From DASQQQ01 sp036390995 (GTDB lineage: Bacteria; Actinomycetota; UBA4738; HRBIN12): 29,227 nucleotides of DNA. The translations under genes were made by a program, and so were the position numbers. Below are positions 10,436-18,134 of the stretch, piece after piece. Location: contig DASWAT010000155.1 of the NCBI GenBank assembly GCA_036390995.1, positions 1-29,227 on the forward strand, in the 5' to 3' direction. The notes beneath the pieces are model-generated. The model saw nothing but the letters and a program-made list of their open reading frames with translations, did no database searches and was not told the DNA's origin. How positions within the stretch are numbered: position 1 is the stretch's first letter; each line of letters begins with the position of its first letter.

Positions 10436-10505
10436 GCACCGTGGTCGCATCGGCCGCGGTCACCGCTTGAGCCGAGCTCCGACGTCCGGCGAATAGCCAG
10501 GGACG

Positions 10506-11990
10506 ATGGATGCCTCGGTGGCCCCCGTGTCGGCCGCGACAAAGCCCCTCCTCGAGCGGAGGAGCGGTGTCGAGCGGGGTCTCGGCCTGGCGTTCCCGTC
10601 GCTGCTCGTGGCCTACGCCGGGTTCGGTCTGTTCATGGTGGCCCGCACGGTGTTGAGGGACTCCGCCCCGCGGGCGGCCGTGGGACAGAGCGCACCCTAC
10701 GGCTACAGCTGGGTGGTCGTGGCGCTGTTCGTCCCCTACGCCCTCACGCTGGTCGCGTGGCGGGTGCGCGGATGCCCGCTCTCGCTCCCCAGGCTCCTCG
10801 CCGTGGTAGTGATGGTGTGGACGCCGCTGGTCCTGGCCCGGCCCCTGCAGTCCCACGACGTCTACCAATACGTCTTCTACGCGAGGATGCAGATCGTCCA
10901 CGGCGCGAACCCCTACGTCACGCCGCCCACGGCCCTAGGGGGTGATTCCTGGCGGCGGGCGGTGCCGTGGCCCGGGCAGGTCTCCGTGTACGGGCCGCTC
11001 TGGACCACGGCGGTGGCCGAGGTCGTCCGGCTGAGCATCGGGTCCCTGAGAGGCGCGGTCCTGGTGGTGAAGGCGTTCGCCGGGCTGCTAGGCGGCATCA
11101 CGCTGTGGGGGCTGGTGGCGCTCTCGCGATCGGAGGTCGGCACGGCCCCAAGGGCGGACCCGCGGCCGGCGGTGGCCATCTTCGGGCTCAACCCGCTCGT
11201 CGCCGCGTCGGTCGCGCTCGGCGGGCATGCGGACATCGCGCTGGCCGCGGCTCTCGTGTGGGCGATCGTCTGGCAGAGCAGACGCCGTCCGCTGCTCGCC
11301 AGCACACTCCTTGGCGTCGGCGCGCTCGTGAAGCTGTACGGCGCGATCCCTCTCCTGGTGTTCCTCCTCGTCCGATGGAAGAGGGAAGGGTTCCGGGCCG
11401 TCATCGGGCCCTCCGTCCTGTGCTCGGTGCTCGCCGGGGTTGCCTACGCCCCCTACTGGGCAGGCTGGGCCACGGTTCGAGGCCTGCTCCACGTGGCGGG
11501 CTCCTCGAGCTCGTCGCTGGGAGGCGTCATCGAGCGATGGGCCATCGCCGGGCTCAGCGCCCTCGGCGTCGATCGGGCGGCGCCCCTTGCGGCGACGGCG
11601 GTGGGGTCGGCGGCCCTGCTCGCGATCGGGATCACGATCGCGGCTGGCGTCCGCCATGCATCCGAGCACGATGCGACGTGGCACACGTCGCTCGCGGCGC
11701 TCTCGATCTTCCTCGCGATGACGCCCTGGTTCCTCCCCTGGTACCTGGTGGCTCCCCTGGCGCTGGCGGCAGCCCTGTACCCAGGCGACACCCTGTCGGG
11801 ACCGATGGTTGCCTTCAGCGGGTCGTGCATGGCCACCGTGGGGGGGTTGGGCGGCCTCCCGATGCTGCTCGCGCGGTACGGCCCGCCCGCGGCGGGCCTC
11901 GCCCTCACCCGGAGCGCAACTGGGCGCCGAACGCTCCGCGCAGGGCCTCTACGATACGGCCGACCGCGGCATCGGCTTCCTCGGCCGTGA
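10506..11990 (+). CDS. GT-C fold membrane glycosyltransferase (mannosyltransferase-like)
   Basis: A 494-residue polytopic membrane protein with roughly ten hydrophobic segments. After the third segment comes SHDVYQYVFYARMQIVHGANPY, close to the D-x-Y-x-Y...G-x-NPY loop of GT-C enzymes such as actinobacterial polyprenol-phosphate-mannose alpha-1,6-mannosyltransferases (MptA/MptB type) and DUF2029/GT87 proteins. The acidic loop Asp is the usual catalytic candidate. A second family-like feature is the GLNPLVAASVALGGHADI loop. The likely role is extending cell-envelope glycans or glycolipids using a polyprenyl-linked sugar donor; the exact sugar is unknown. Start ATG 10506 has only a weak ribosome site, and a later start is possible. 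The last 86 bp lie antisense to the end of pheT, and the terminal 30 residues are arginine-rich and unlike a family C-terminus. Confidence 0.8.
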   Translation: MDASVAPVSAATKPLLERRSGVERGLGLAFPSLLVAYAGFGLFMVARTVLRDSAPRAAVGQSAPYGYSWVVVALFVPYALTLVAWRVRGCPLSLPRLLAVVVMVWTPLVLARPLQSHDVYQYVFYARMQIVHGANPYVTPPTALGGDSWRRAVPWPGQVSVYGPLWTTAVAEVVRLSIGSLRGAVLVVKAFAGLLGGITLWGLVALSRSEVGTAPRADPRPAVAIFGLNPLVAASVALGGHADIALAAALVWAIVWQSRRRPLLASTLLGVGALVKLYGAIPLLVFLLVRWKREGFRAVIGPSVLCSVLAGVAYAPYWAGWATVRGLLHVAGSSSSSLGGVIERWAIAGLSALGVDRAAPLAATAVGSAALLAIGITIAAGVRHASEHDATWHTSLAALSIFLAMTPWFLPWYLVAPLALAAALYPGDTLSGPMVAFSGSCMATVGGLGGLPMLLARYGPPAAGLALTRSATGRRTLRAGPLRYGRPRHRLPRP

Positions 11991-14283
11991 GCGTCCGGTC
12001 GGCGGCCCGCAGGTCGACCGAGAAGGCCAGGCTCTTGGTGCCCTCGGCCAGCGGCGCCCCGACGTGGACGTCGAACAGGACGCATCCGCCGAGGAGCTCG
12101 CCGGCGGCCGCCTCGAGGGCCTCCTGTACGGCCCCGGCGGGGGTCGCGCCGTCCACCGCGAAGGCCAGGTCCCGGCGGACGGGCGGGAACCGGGGAACCT
12201 CCCGTACCGTGATGTCGGGCCGGGCGTGGGCGCGCAGCGCTTCGAGGTCGAGCTCGCCCAGCACCACCCGACCCGGCAGGTCCATCCGCCGGGCGACGGC
12301 TGGATGCAGCTCGCCCACGATGCCGACGGGCGCTCCCCCCACCGTCACCGACGCGGACCGGCCCGGATGCAGCGGCGCCCCGGCGTCCAGCCCGAGCGAC
12401 CAGTCCCGGACGCCGAGGTCGGACATCAGGGCCTCGACCACGCCCTTGCCGTCGAAGACGTCGAACGGCCGCTCCGGCTCGGCCCACCCCTGGGTCGCCG
12501 GGCCGGTCATCGCGAACCCGGCCCGGGAGCCCTCGGCCACGCCCTGGCCGTCCTTGCAGAAGACCGCTCCCACCTCGAACAGCGCGACGCTCCGCACGTG
12601 GCGGGCCACGTTCCGCTGGAGCGCCTTGATCAGCCCGGGAGCCAGGCGCGGACGCAGATGCCCCTCCTCCGCCTGCAACGGGTTCGTCACGCCGACCGCA
12701 TCCCGGTCGCCGAACAGCTCGAGGTCCGCGTCCGACACGAACGACAGCTGCCGGACCTCGCGCAGCCCGGCCCGGGACAGCGACCCCTGGACCCGTTGCC
12801 CGAAGGCGTACGGCTCGGGCAGGCCCCCGGCCTGGCGGACGGCGGGCAACGTGGAGGGCACCCGCTCGTACCCCTGGACCCGGACGATCTCCTCGATCAG
12901 GTCGACCTCGCGCTCGACGTCCACGCGGTACCCGGGGACCTCCGTCGTGAGGCGGTCCTCGCCGTCCGCGACCACAGGCATCCTCAGACGGTCGAAGACC
13001 TCGACGACGTCCGGACCGTTCACCGGGTAGCCGAGCAGCCTGGACGCCCGCGACGGCCGCACGGCGATCCGCCGCCGCGGGGGCGGGCCTCCCACCTCGA
13101 CCGCGCCGGCGAGCACGCGGGTGCCGCACCACTCCTGCATGAGCCGACAGGCGCGGTCGGCCCCCAGCGGCGTCGCCTCGGGATCCACGCCCCGCTCGAA
13201 CCGCATGGAGGCCTCGGTGGACAGCTCGATCCGCCGACGGGTCCGCTGGATCCCGCCGCGCTCGAACCAGGCGCTCTCGAGCAGGATGTCCGTGGTGGCC
13301 TCCGAGACCTCCGCGATCTCGCCACCCATGACGCCGGCCACGGCCACCGGCCGATCCGTGTCGCAGATCAGCAGGTCGTCGGCGGTGAACGTCCGCTCCA
13401 CGTCGTCCAGGGTGACGAGGGTCTCGCCCTCGGTTGCGCGCCGCACCACGATGCCCGGGCCCTGCAGCAGCGCGAGGTCGAACGGGTGCAGGGGCTGCCC
13501 GATCTCCAGCATCGCGTAGTTCGTGGCGTCGATCGCGGCCGAGATGGGGCGCATGCCGGCGGCCGTGAGGCGAGCCTGGATCCGGAGGGGAGCCGCAACG
13601 TGGCGCACGCCCCGCAGTACCCGGGCCAGGTACCGCGGACACCGGTCGAGGTCCAACACGTCGACGGTGGCGACGCCCTCGACCTTCTCGCCGTCCTCGT
13701 CGACCTCGGCCGGCGGCATCACGACGGGCACGCCGGTCGCCGCCGACACCTCCCGCGCGATCCCGATCACCGACAGGAAGTCGGGGCGGTTCGGCGTGAC
13801 CTCGATGTCGAGAACGGCATCGTCCAGGCCGAGCACGGTCTTCAGGTCCTGGCCGGGCTCCAGCTCGGGCGGCAGCACGAGGATCCCGTCGTGGGTTGGT
13901 CCGATGCCGAGCTCCATGGGCGAGCACAACATGCCGTTCGAGACCACGCCGCGGATCTTCCTGGCCGAGAGGGGCTCCGGGAGCGCCGGGACCGTAGCCC
14001 CGGGGGGCGCGAGTGGGACCAGGTCGCCGGGGCCCATGTTCCGCACCCCCACCACGACCTCCTGCTCGCCCGAGCCCGTCTGGACGCGCGCCAGGCAGAG
14101 CGCGTCGGAACCGGGGTGGTCGCGCACCTCCAGGACCCGAGCCACGAGCACCCCGTGCAACCGTTCCCAAGGGCGCTCCACGCCCTCCACCTCGGCACCC
14201 TTGTGGGTCAGGAGCTCGGCGAGCTCATCCACGCCGAGGTCGGTCGGGCAGAGCTCGCGCAGCCACGACAAGACGATCCTCAC
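11905..14283 (-). CDS. pheT: phenylalanyl-tRNA synthetase beta subunit
   Basis: Beta chain of the (alpha-beta)2 enzyme that charges tRNA-Phe; it binds tRNA and edits mischarged Tyr-tRNA-Phe. At 792 aa it has the usual layout: an N-terminal EMAP-like tRNA-binding domain (about 40-150, including SNGMLCSPMELG), the B3/B4 editing domain (about 205-375, including the GQPLHPFD stretch), a B5 domain (about 400-470), the catalytic-like domain, and a C-terminal FDX-ACB anticodon-binding domain (about 700-792). The start is GTG 14283, overlapping the pheS stop as GTGA, so the subunits are translationally coupled. The C-terminus ends where the family normally ends, so the 86-bp antisense overlap with the convergent glycosyltransferase gene looks like an extension of that gene. 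Confidence 0.97.
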   Translation of the reverse strand: MRIVLSWLRELCPTDLGVDELAELLTHKGAEVEGVERPWERLHGVLVARVLEVRDHPGSDALCLARVQTGSGEQEVVVGVRNMGPGDLVPLAPPGATVPALPEPLSARKIRGVVSNGMLCSPMELGIGPTHDGILVLPPELEPGQDLKTVLGLDDAVLDIEVTPNRPDFLSVIGIAREVSAATGVPVVMPPAEVDEDGEKVEGVATVDVLDLDRCPRYLARVLRGVRHVAAPLRIQARLTAAGMRPISAAIDATNYAMLEIGQPLHPFDLALLQGPGIVVRRATEGETLVTLDDVERTFTADDLLICDTDRPVAVAGVMGGEIAEVSEATTDILLESAWFERGGIQRTRRRIELSTEASMRFERGVDPEATPLGADRACRLMQEWCGTRVLAGAVEVGGPPPRRRIAVRPSRASRLLGYPVNGPDVVEVFDRLRMPVVADGEDRLTTEVPGYRVDVEREVDLIEEIVRVQGYERVPSTLPAVRQAGGLPEPYAFGQRVQGSLSRAGLREVRQLSFVSDADLELFGDRDAVGVTNPLQAEEGHLRPRLAPGLIKALQRNVARHVRSVALFEVGAVFCKDGQGVAEGSRAGFAMTGPATQGWAEPERPFDVFDGKGVVEALMSDLGVRDWSLGLDAGAPLHPGRSASVTVGGAPVGIVGELHPAVARRMDLPGRVVLGELDLEALRAHARPDITVREVPRFPPVRRDLAFAVDGATPAGAVQEALEAAAGELLGGCVLFDVHVGAPLAEGTKSLAFSVDLRAADRTLTAEEADAAVGRIVEALRGAFGAQLRSG

Positions 14284-15326
14284 GCCGCCCCCTCGAACTG
14301 TTCGAGGAACCGGACGTCGCCCTCGAAGAACAGGCGCAGGTCGTTCACGCCGTAGCGCACCATGGCCACACGCTCGATGCCCAGCCCGAACGCGAACCCC
14401 GTGTACAGCTCCGAGTCATAGCCGCAGTTCTCGAGCACGTTGGGGTGCACCATGCCAGCGCCCAGGAGCTCGATCCACCCGTTGCCGCACACGCGGCAGC
14501 CCGAACCGTCGCACACGAAGCACGACACGGCGACCTGGGCCCCCGGCTCGACGAACGGGAAGTAGTCGGGGTTCAGCCGGACCCGACGGTCCTGTCCGAA
14601 CATGGCCCGGGCGAACGACTCGAGCGTCCCCTTCATGTCGGCGAAGGACAGGCCCTCGTCGACCGCGAGCCCCTCGACCTGGTGGAACACCGATCCGTGC
14701 GTGGCGTCGGCGGCCTCGCGACGGTACACGCGACCCGGCGCCACGATGGAGACGGGCGGCGGCTGCGACTCCATCGTCCGGATCTGCACGGCGGAGGTCT
14801 CGGTCCGCAGCAACAGCCCGGGCACGTCCACGTAGAGCGAGTCCTTCATGGTCCGCGCGGGATGGTCGGGGGGGATGTTGAGGGCCTCGAAGTTGTGCCA
14901 GTCGTCCTCGATCTCGGGGCCCTCGGCGACCCGGTAGCCCATCCGGGTGAAGACCTCGACGATCTCGCGCTCGACGATCGTGAGCGGGTGCAGCGAGCCC
15001 TGCCGAGGCCGCCGTCCGGGGAGGGAGACGTCGACGCGATCGGCCTCCACCAGGCGAGCCTCGTCCGCCTCGGCCATCGCGCTCCGGCGCTCGTCGAGGG
15101 CCGTATGAAGCAGAGCACGGACCTCGTTGGCCACCGCCCCGACCCGCTTGCGATCCTCTTCGGCCAGGCCCCCGAGCGAGCGCTGCACCTGGGTGTACGG
15201 GGCCTTGCGGCCGAAGAGCGAGACCTTCGCGGAGTCCAGCTCGTCCATGGTGGAGGCGTCAGCGATCGTCGCCAGACCACGCTCGCGCTCCTGCTCGAGG
15301 ATGCGGAGGGCTTCCTGCGGATCCAT
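14280..15326 (-). CDS. pheS: phenylalanyl-tRNA synthetase alpha subunit
   Basis: Catalytic class II synthetase subunit, 348 aa, normal length. An N-terminal coiled-coil region (about 1-85) that contacts tRNA precedes the catalytic core. Visible class II features are the motif 2 region (GRVYRREAADATHGSVFHQ, with the Arg that binds ATP), the segment FHQVEGLAVDEG, and motif 3 as FGLGIERVAMVRYG near the C-terminus. ATG 15326 has no clear Shine-Dalgarno but is preceded after 9 nt by TGCTAGACT, an extended -10. The TAG of that hexamer is also the stop codon of the upstream methyltransferase-kinase gene, so pheS probably has its own near-leaderless promoter and can also be read from upstream. Confidence 0.97.
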   Translation of the reverse strand: MDPQEALRILEQERERGLATIADASTMDELDSAKVSLFGRKAPYTQVQRSLGGLAEEDRKRVGAVANEVRALLHTALDERRSAMAEADEARLVEADRVDVSLPGRRPRQGSLHPLTIVEREIVEVFTRMGYRVAEGPEIEDDWHNFEALNIPPDHPARTMKDSLYVDVPGLLLRTETSAVQIRTMESQPPPVSIVAPGRVYRREAADATHGSVFHQVEGLAVDEGLSFADMKGTLESFARAMFGQDRRVRLNPDYFPFVEPGAQVAVSCFVCDGSGCRVCGNGWIELLGAGMVHPNVLENCGYDSELYTGFAFGLGIERVAMVRYGVNDLRLFFEGDVRFLEQFEGAA

Positions 15327-15335
15327 GGGTGCCTG

Positions 15336-15341
15336 AGTCTA
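15336..15341 (-). promoter_or_regulatory. pheS -10 element built on upstream stop codon
   Basis: TAGACT on the minus strand, with TGC in front (extended -10), ends 9 nt before the pheS ATG. Its first three bases are the TAG stop codon of the upstream gene. The -35 region is weak. Confidence 0.5.
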
Positions 15342-16799
15342 GCAAGCACCTCCGCCGGACCCGCCCCACGCGTCCTCCCCAGCCGGGATCTCCAGGCGGA
15401 GCCGGAGCCCATCGTCCACCGCCACGCTCGCGCTGCCTCCCTGCGCCTCGGCGATCCCTCGAGCCACGAAGAGCCCGATCTTGCTCCCGGCTCCCGCGCC
15501 GGGTGGGCGAGGCTCGAACAGCGTTGCGGCGCGATCGGAGGTCAGCTCGGTTCCGGCCCGGAAGACGTCCATGAACAGGCGCCCGCCCCGGACCTCGGCG
15601 GTCACGACCACGGGCCCCTCCGAGGCCCACCACACCTCGGCCTCGACGAACGCCTCGAGCACCAGCTGCAGCCGGTCGGGATCGAGGAACGCCCCAACCC
15701 GCCCGCCCTTCCACTCGACCGCGGGGTGCTCGGGGTCCCGGGCCCGGGCCTCCGCCACCTTCCGCACGAGCTCCTCCACCTGCACGCGCTCGGGGAACAG
15801 GTCCAGCCCGCCCGAGACCACACGGGCAGCATCCACCAGCTGGCGGACGATGAGGTTCATACGATCCGTGTCGTAGACGATCCCCTGCAGCATCAGCGAG
15901 CGGTGCTCGTCCGTCATCTGGTCCCATCGCGTGGACAGCGCATAGCCGAACCCCTTCATGGCGGTGAGCGGCGACCGGATGTCGTGCGCCGCGGATGCGA
16001 TCACGGTCTCGAGCGCGGAGCGCCTCCCCTCGCGCCGCTGCCGGGCCCATTCGAACAGACAGACCGTGGCGGCCGCGGCGAGGTTCAGGGACTCGGCCCG
16101 GCCTCGGATCGGTACGCGGACGGTCGCATCGGCCAGGGCCGCGACCTCGCGCGGAAGTCCCCATGCCTCGTTCCCGAACACGAACGTCGTGGGTTCGGTC
16201 AGGTCGAGCTCGTAGAGGTCGGTCTCGCCATGGGCGTCCATGGCCAGCACGCGGCACCCCCGGGCCCTGAGCGCGTCGATCGCGCCCGCGGTCTCTAGAC
16301 CGCGAACGATCGGCAGGTGGAAGAGCGACCCTGCTGCGGCCCGGACGGCCTTCGGGTTGTAGACGTCCACCGAGGATGCCGTGAAGATCACCGCATCGGC
16401 GCCGGCGGCGTCGGCCGATCGGAGGACCGTGCCGGCGTTCCCGGGATCGCGAACGGCGTGCAGCACCGCGACGCACCCCGGCCTGTCCGGCACGGCGTCG
16501 AGCGGCACGTCGACGAACGGGGACACCGCCACGACCCCTTGCGGGGTCACGGTGGAGGTGAGATGTCCCATCACGTCCTCCGAGACGTGGTGGACCTCGG
16601 CGCCGCGTTCCCTCGCCCGGACCACGAGCTCGTGAGGATCGGTGGAATGGATGAGCTGCGTGACGCCCGCGCTGGAGGACAACGCCTCTGCCACGGCTTG
16701 CACGCCTTCGACCAGGAACCGTCCCTCTCGCTCGCGGAAGGCGCGCTTCTTGAGCTTCACCGCCGCCGCGACTTTCGGGTTCTTGGGCGAGGTGATCAC
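15339..16799 (-). CDS. fusion: TrmH/SpoU RNA 2'-O-methyltransferase + histidine-kinase-like module
   Basis: One uninterrupted frame of 486 residues joins two families. Residues 1-105 are the substrate-binding domain of TrmH-type rRNA methyltransferases. The SPOUT catalytic domain spans about 108-252, with motif 1 NAGTVLRSADAAG (121-133), motif 2 VFGNEAWGLPRE (207-218) and motif 3 RVPIRGRAESLNLAAAA (228-244). After a short linker, 263-330 is a HisKA dimerisation domain with SAAHDIRSPLTA (phospho-acceptor His272). An HATPase-like domain (about 340-475) follows, with GSKIGLFVARGIAEAQGG (438-455). The N-box lacks its usual asparagines (DPDRLQLVLEAFVEAE) and the D-x-G-x-G box is not recognisable (DVFRAGTEL), so ATP binding may be weak or lost. 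There is no membrane segment. GTG 16799 follows a G-rich ribosome site. In Streptomyces, as I recall, a separate methyltransferase and a sensor-kinase-like gene lie between rplT and pheS; here they are one gene. Confidence 0.9.
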   Translation of the reverse strand: MITSPKNPKVAAAVKLKKRAFREREGRFLVEGVQAVAEALSSSAGVTQLIHSTDPHELVVRARERGAEVHHVSEDVMGHLTSTVTPQGVVAVSPFVDVPLDAVPDRPGCVAVLHAVRDPGNAGTVLRSADAAGADAVIFTASSVDVYNPKAVRAAAGSLFHLPIVRGLETAGAIDALRARGCRVLAMDAHGETDLYELDLTEPTTFVFGNEAWGLPREVAALADATVRVPIRGRAESLNLAAAATVCLFEWARQRREGRRSALETVIASAAHDIRSPLTAMKGFGYALSTRWDQMTDEHRSLMLQGIVYDTDRMNLIVRQLVDAARVVSGGLDLFPERVQVEELVRKVAEARARDPEHPAVEWKGGRVGAFLDPDRLQLVLEAFVEAEVWWASEGPVVVTAEVRGGRLFMDVFRAGTELTSDRAATLFEPRPPGAGAGSKIGLFVARGIAEAQGGSASVAVDDGLRLRLEIPAGEDAWGGSGGGAC

Positions 16800-16869
16800 G
16801 GTCCCCCCTCAGCCGGCCGGCCGACCCGGCAGGGATCGTACGACCGCGGATCGACCGCGGACGGGAACC

Positions 16870-17229
16870 CTAGCCTACCAGTGCGTCTCTCGCCGCCTGC
16901 GCCAGGCCGGCGAAGACCACGGGATCGCTCACGGCGAGGTCCGCGAGGATCTTCCGGTCCAGCTCGATGCCCGCCCTGTCGAGCCCGTGCACGAACTGGG
17001 AGTAGGACAGGCCGTTCTGCCGCGCGCCGGCGCCGATCCTGGTGATCCACAACCGGCGGAACTGGCCCTTGCGGTCCCGGCGGTCGCGGTACGCGTACCT
17101 GCCGGAGTGCATGACCTGCTCCTTCGCCACCCGGAGGCGGCGGGAGCGGGACCCGTAGTACCCCTTCGCCTGGGAGAGGATCTCCCGGCGCTTCTTCTTC
17201 GCGTGGACCGATCGCTTCACCCTGGCCAT
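16870..17229 (-). CDS. rplT: 50S ribosomal protein L20
   Basis: Large-subunit protein that binds 23S rRNA early in assembly. The 119-residue product has the family start MARVKRSVHAKKKRREILSQ, the KGYYGSRSRRLRVAKEQV segment and the C-terminal FVHGLDRAGIELDRKILADLA. ATG 17229 lies 3 nt after the rpmI stop. In E. coli and Bacillus relatives L20 can repress its own operon through the leader; whether that applies here is unknown. The 70 nt downstream, before the next gene, hold only a short CCGCGG-loop-CCGCGG hairpin (near 16843-16860) without a T tract, so transcription probably continues. Confidence 0.98.
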   Translation of the reverse strand: MARVKRSVHAKKKRREILSQAKGYYGSRSRRLRVAKEQVMHSGRYAYRDRRDRKGQFRRLWITRIGAGARQNGLSYSQFVHGLDRAGIELDRKILADLAVSDPVVFAGLAQAARDALVG

Positions 17230-17232
17230 GGA

Positions 17233-17424
17233 CTACTCCCCCAGCAGCCGTCGCATGGTGCGCCGCTCGGCGGTGACCTCGGCCATCCCCTCGACGCGGC
17301 GGCGCCGGCTACCGCTCTTCTTCGTCAACATGTGGTTCCCGGTGGCCTTGCGATGCAGGACCTTGCCCGTCCGGGTGATCCGCAAGCGCTTGGCCGCACC
17401 ACGGTGCGTCTTCATCTTCGGCAT
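17233..17424 (-). CDS. rpmI: 50S ribosomal protein L35
   Basis: A very basic 63-residue protein beginning MPKMKTHRGAAKR, which is diagnostic of L35. It also has GKVLHRKATGNHMLTKKS, followed by an arginine-rich stretch ending in RTMRRLLGE. Start ATG 17424 comes 4 nt after the infC stop, so infC, rpmI and rplT are read as one tight unit. Confidence 0.98.
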   Translation of the reverse strand: MPKMKTHRGAAKRLRITRTGKVLHRKATGNHMLTKKSGSRRRRVEGMAEVTAERRTMRRLLGE

Positions 17425-17428
17425 CGTC

Positions 17429-17989
17429 TCATCCCTGTTCCGTGGTCACCGCGGGCTGTTCGCTCTTGCCTGCGGGTTGCTTCTTCGTCGGAGCGATGAC
17501 CATGATCATGTTCCGGCCGTCCTGTTTGGGCGCCGACTCCACCACCGCTGTCCCCTCGAGATCCTGCACCAGCCGATCGAGGATCTTGCGTCCCAGCTCG
17601 GTGTGCGCCATCTCACGACCCCGGAACATGATGGTCACCTTGACCCGCGCACCCGTCTTCAGGAACCGCTCGACGTGCCCCTTCTTCGTGGCGTAGTCGT
17701 GCGGATCGATCTTCGGGCGGAACTTGATCTCCTTGACCTCGACCCGGGCCTGCTTCTTGCGGGCCTCCTTCTGCCGGATGTCGCGTTCGTACTTGAACTT
17801 GCCGTAGTCCATGATGCGGCAGACGGGAGGGTTGGCCTGCGGAGCGACCTCCACGAGGTCCAGGTCAAGATCCCGGGCCCGCCGCAGGGCGTCCTGGGTC
17901 GAGACGATCCCGATCTGGGCGCCGTCGGGTCCGACCAAGCGGACCTGAGGAGCCCGGATCCTGTCGTTTATCCGCGGATCGGCCGAGAC
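17429..17989 (-). CDS. infC: translation initiation factor IF-3, probable non-canonical GUC start
   Basis: IF3 binds the 30S subunit and proofreads start codon and initiator tRNA choice. The N-domain (RINDRIRAPQVRLVG, IVSTQDALRRARDLDLDLVEVAP, CRIMDYGKFKYE) and the C-domain (KIDPHDYATKKGHVERFL, VTIMFRGREMAHTELG, KQDGRNMIMVIAP) are complete. Upstream of TTG 17938, which would remove the conserved NDRIRAPQVR helix start, the frame contains no ATG, GTG or TTG before a stop codon at 17998-17996. An AGGAGGTGAT ribosome site (18004-17995) is spaced 9 nt from GTC 17989, where Streptomyces IF3 (from memory ISAEPRINDRIR) aligns as VSADPRINDRIR. I therefore place the start at GTC (186 aa); ATA 17971 is the alternative. 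Other bacteria use AUU or AUC here for autoregulation. Confidence 0.9.
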   Translation of the reverse strand, partial: VSADPRINDRIRAPQVRLVGPDGAQIGIVSTQDALRRARDLDLDLVEVAPQANPPVCRIMDYGKFKYERDIRQKEARKKQARVEVKEIKFRPKIDPHDYATKKGHVERFLKTGARVKVTIMFRGREMAHTELGRKILDRLVQDLEGTAVVESAPKQDGRNMIMVIAPTKKQPAGKSEQPAVTTEQG

Positions 17990-17994
17990 CCCGC

Positions 17995-18004
17995 ATCACC
18001 TCCT
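17995..18004 (-). promoter_or_regulatory. infC ribosome binding site, near-perfect
   Basis: AGGAGGTGAT on the minus strand is fully complementary to the 16S 3' end seen in this window. Nine nt separate its GGAGG core from the GTC codon proposed as the infC start. An ATG overlaps the site (17996-17994) but is in another frame and only 2 nt from the core. Confidence 0.8.
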
Positions 18005-18014
18005 GCGACAAGAA

Positions 18015-18036
18015 GGCACCGACGTCCGCCGGTGCC
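18015..18036 (-). terminator. hairpin in infC leader (possible attenuator)
   Basis: GGCACCG (minus 18036-18030) pairs with CGGTGCC (18021-18015) around an 8-nt loop, followed by TTCTTGTC and then the infC ribosome site. The T tract is weak. It could be an attenuator, an operator for a ribosomal protein, or a simple structural element. Confidence 0.35.
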
Positions 18037-18065
18037 GGAGCAAGCACGCTGAACCGTTCCTGCAG

Positions 18066-18094
18066 AGTATAGGAGCGGGCCGGAGCACTGTCGA
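18066..18094 (-). promoter_or_regulatory. infC-rpmI-rplT operon promoter
   Basis: TCGACA (minus 18094-18089), a 17-bp spacer, then TATACT (18071-18066): one mismatch in each hexamer from the sigma-70 consensus. Transcription would start near 18059, giving a leader of about 70 nt that carries the hairpin and ribosome site. Confidence 0.75.
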
Positions 18095-18134
18095 CGGACG
18101 GCTGAAGGGACGCGCCCAGCCGGGAGGACGGAGC

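Noticed and set aside
10967..14355. Long plus-strand open frames (10967-13030 and 11809-14355)
   Set aside because: They lie antisense to pheT, pheS and in another frame of the glycosyltransferase. The proteins are Arg/Pro/Gly-rich with no family motif, typical of shadow frames in GC-rich DNA.
16843..16860. CCGCGG hairpin after rplT as a terminator
   Set aside because: The stem is only 6 bp and no T tract follows. The next gene has a ribosome site and no clear promoter, so read-through seems more likely.
17865..18047. Minus-strand frame using the ATG inside the infC ribosome site
   Set aside because: The ATG is 2 nt from the Shine-Dalgarno core and its frame runs out of phase with IF3 through conserved infC sequence, giving no recognisable protein.
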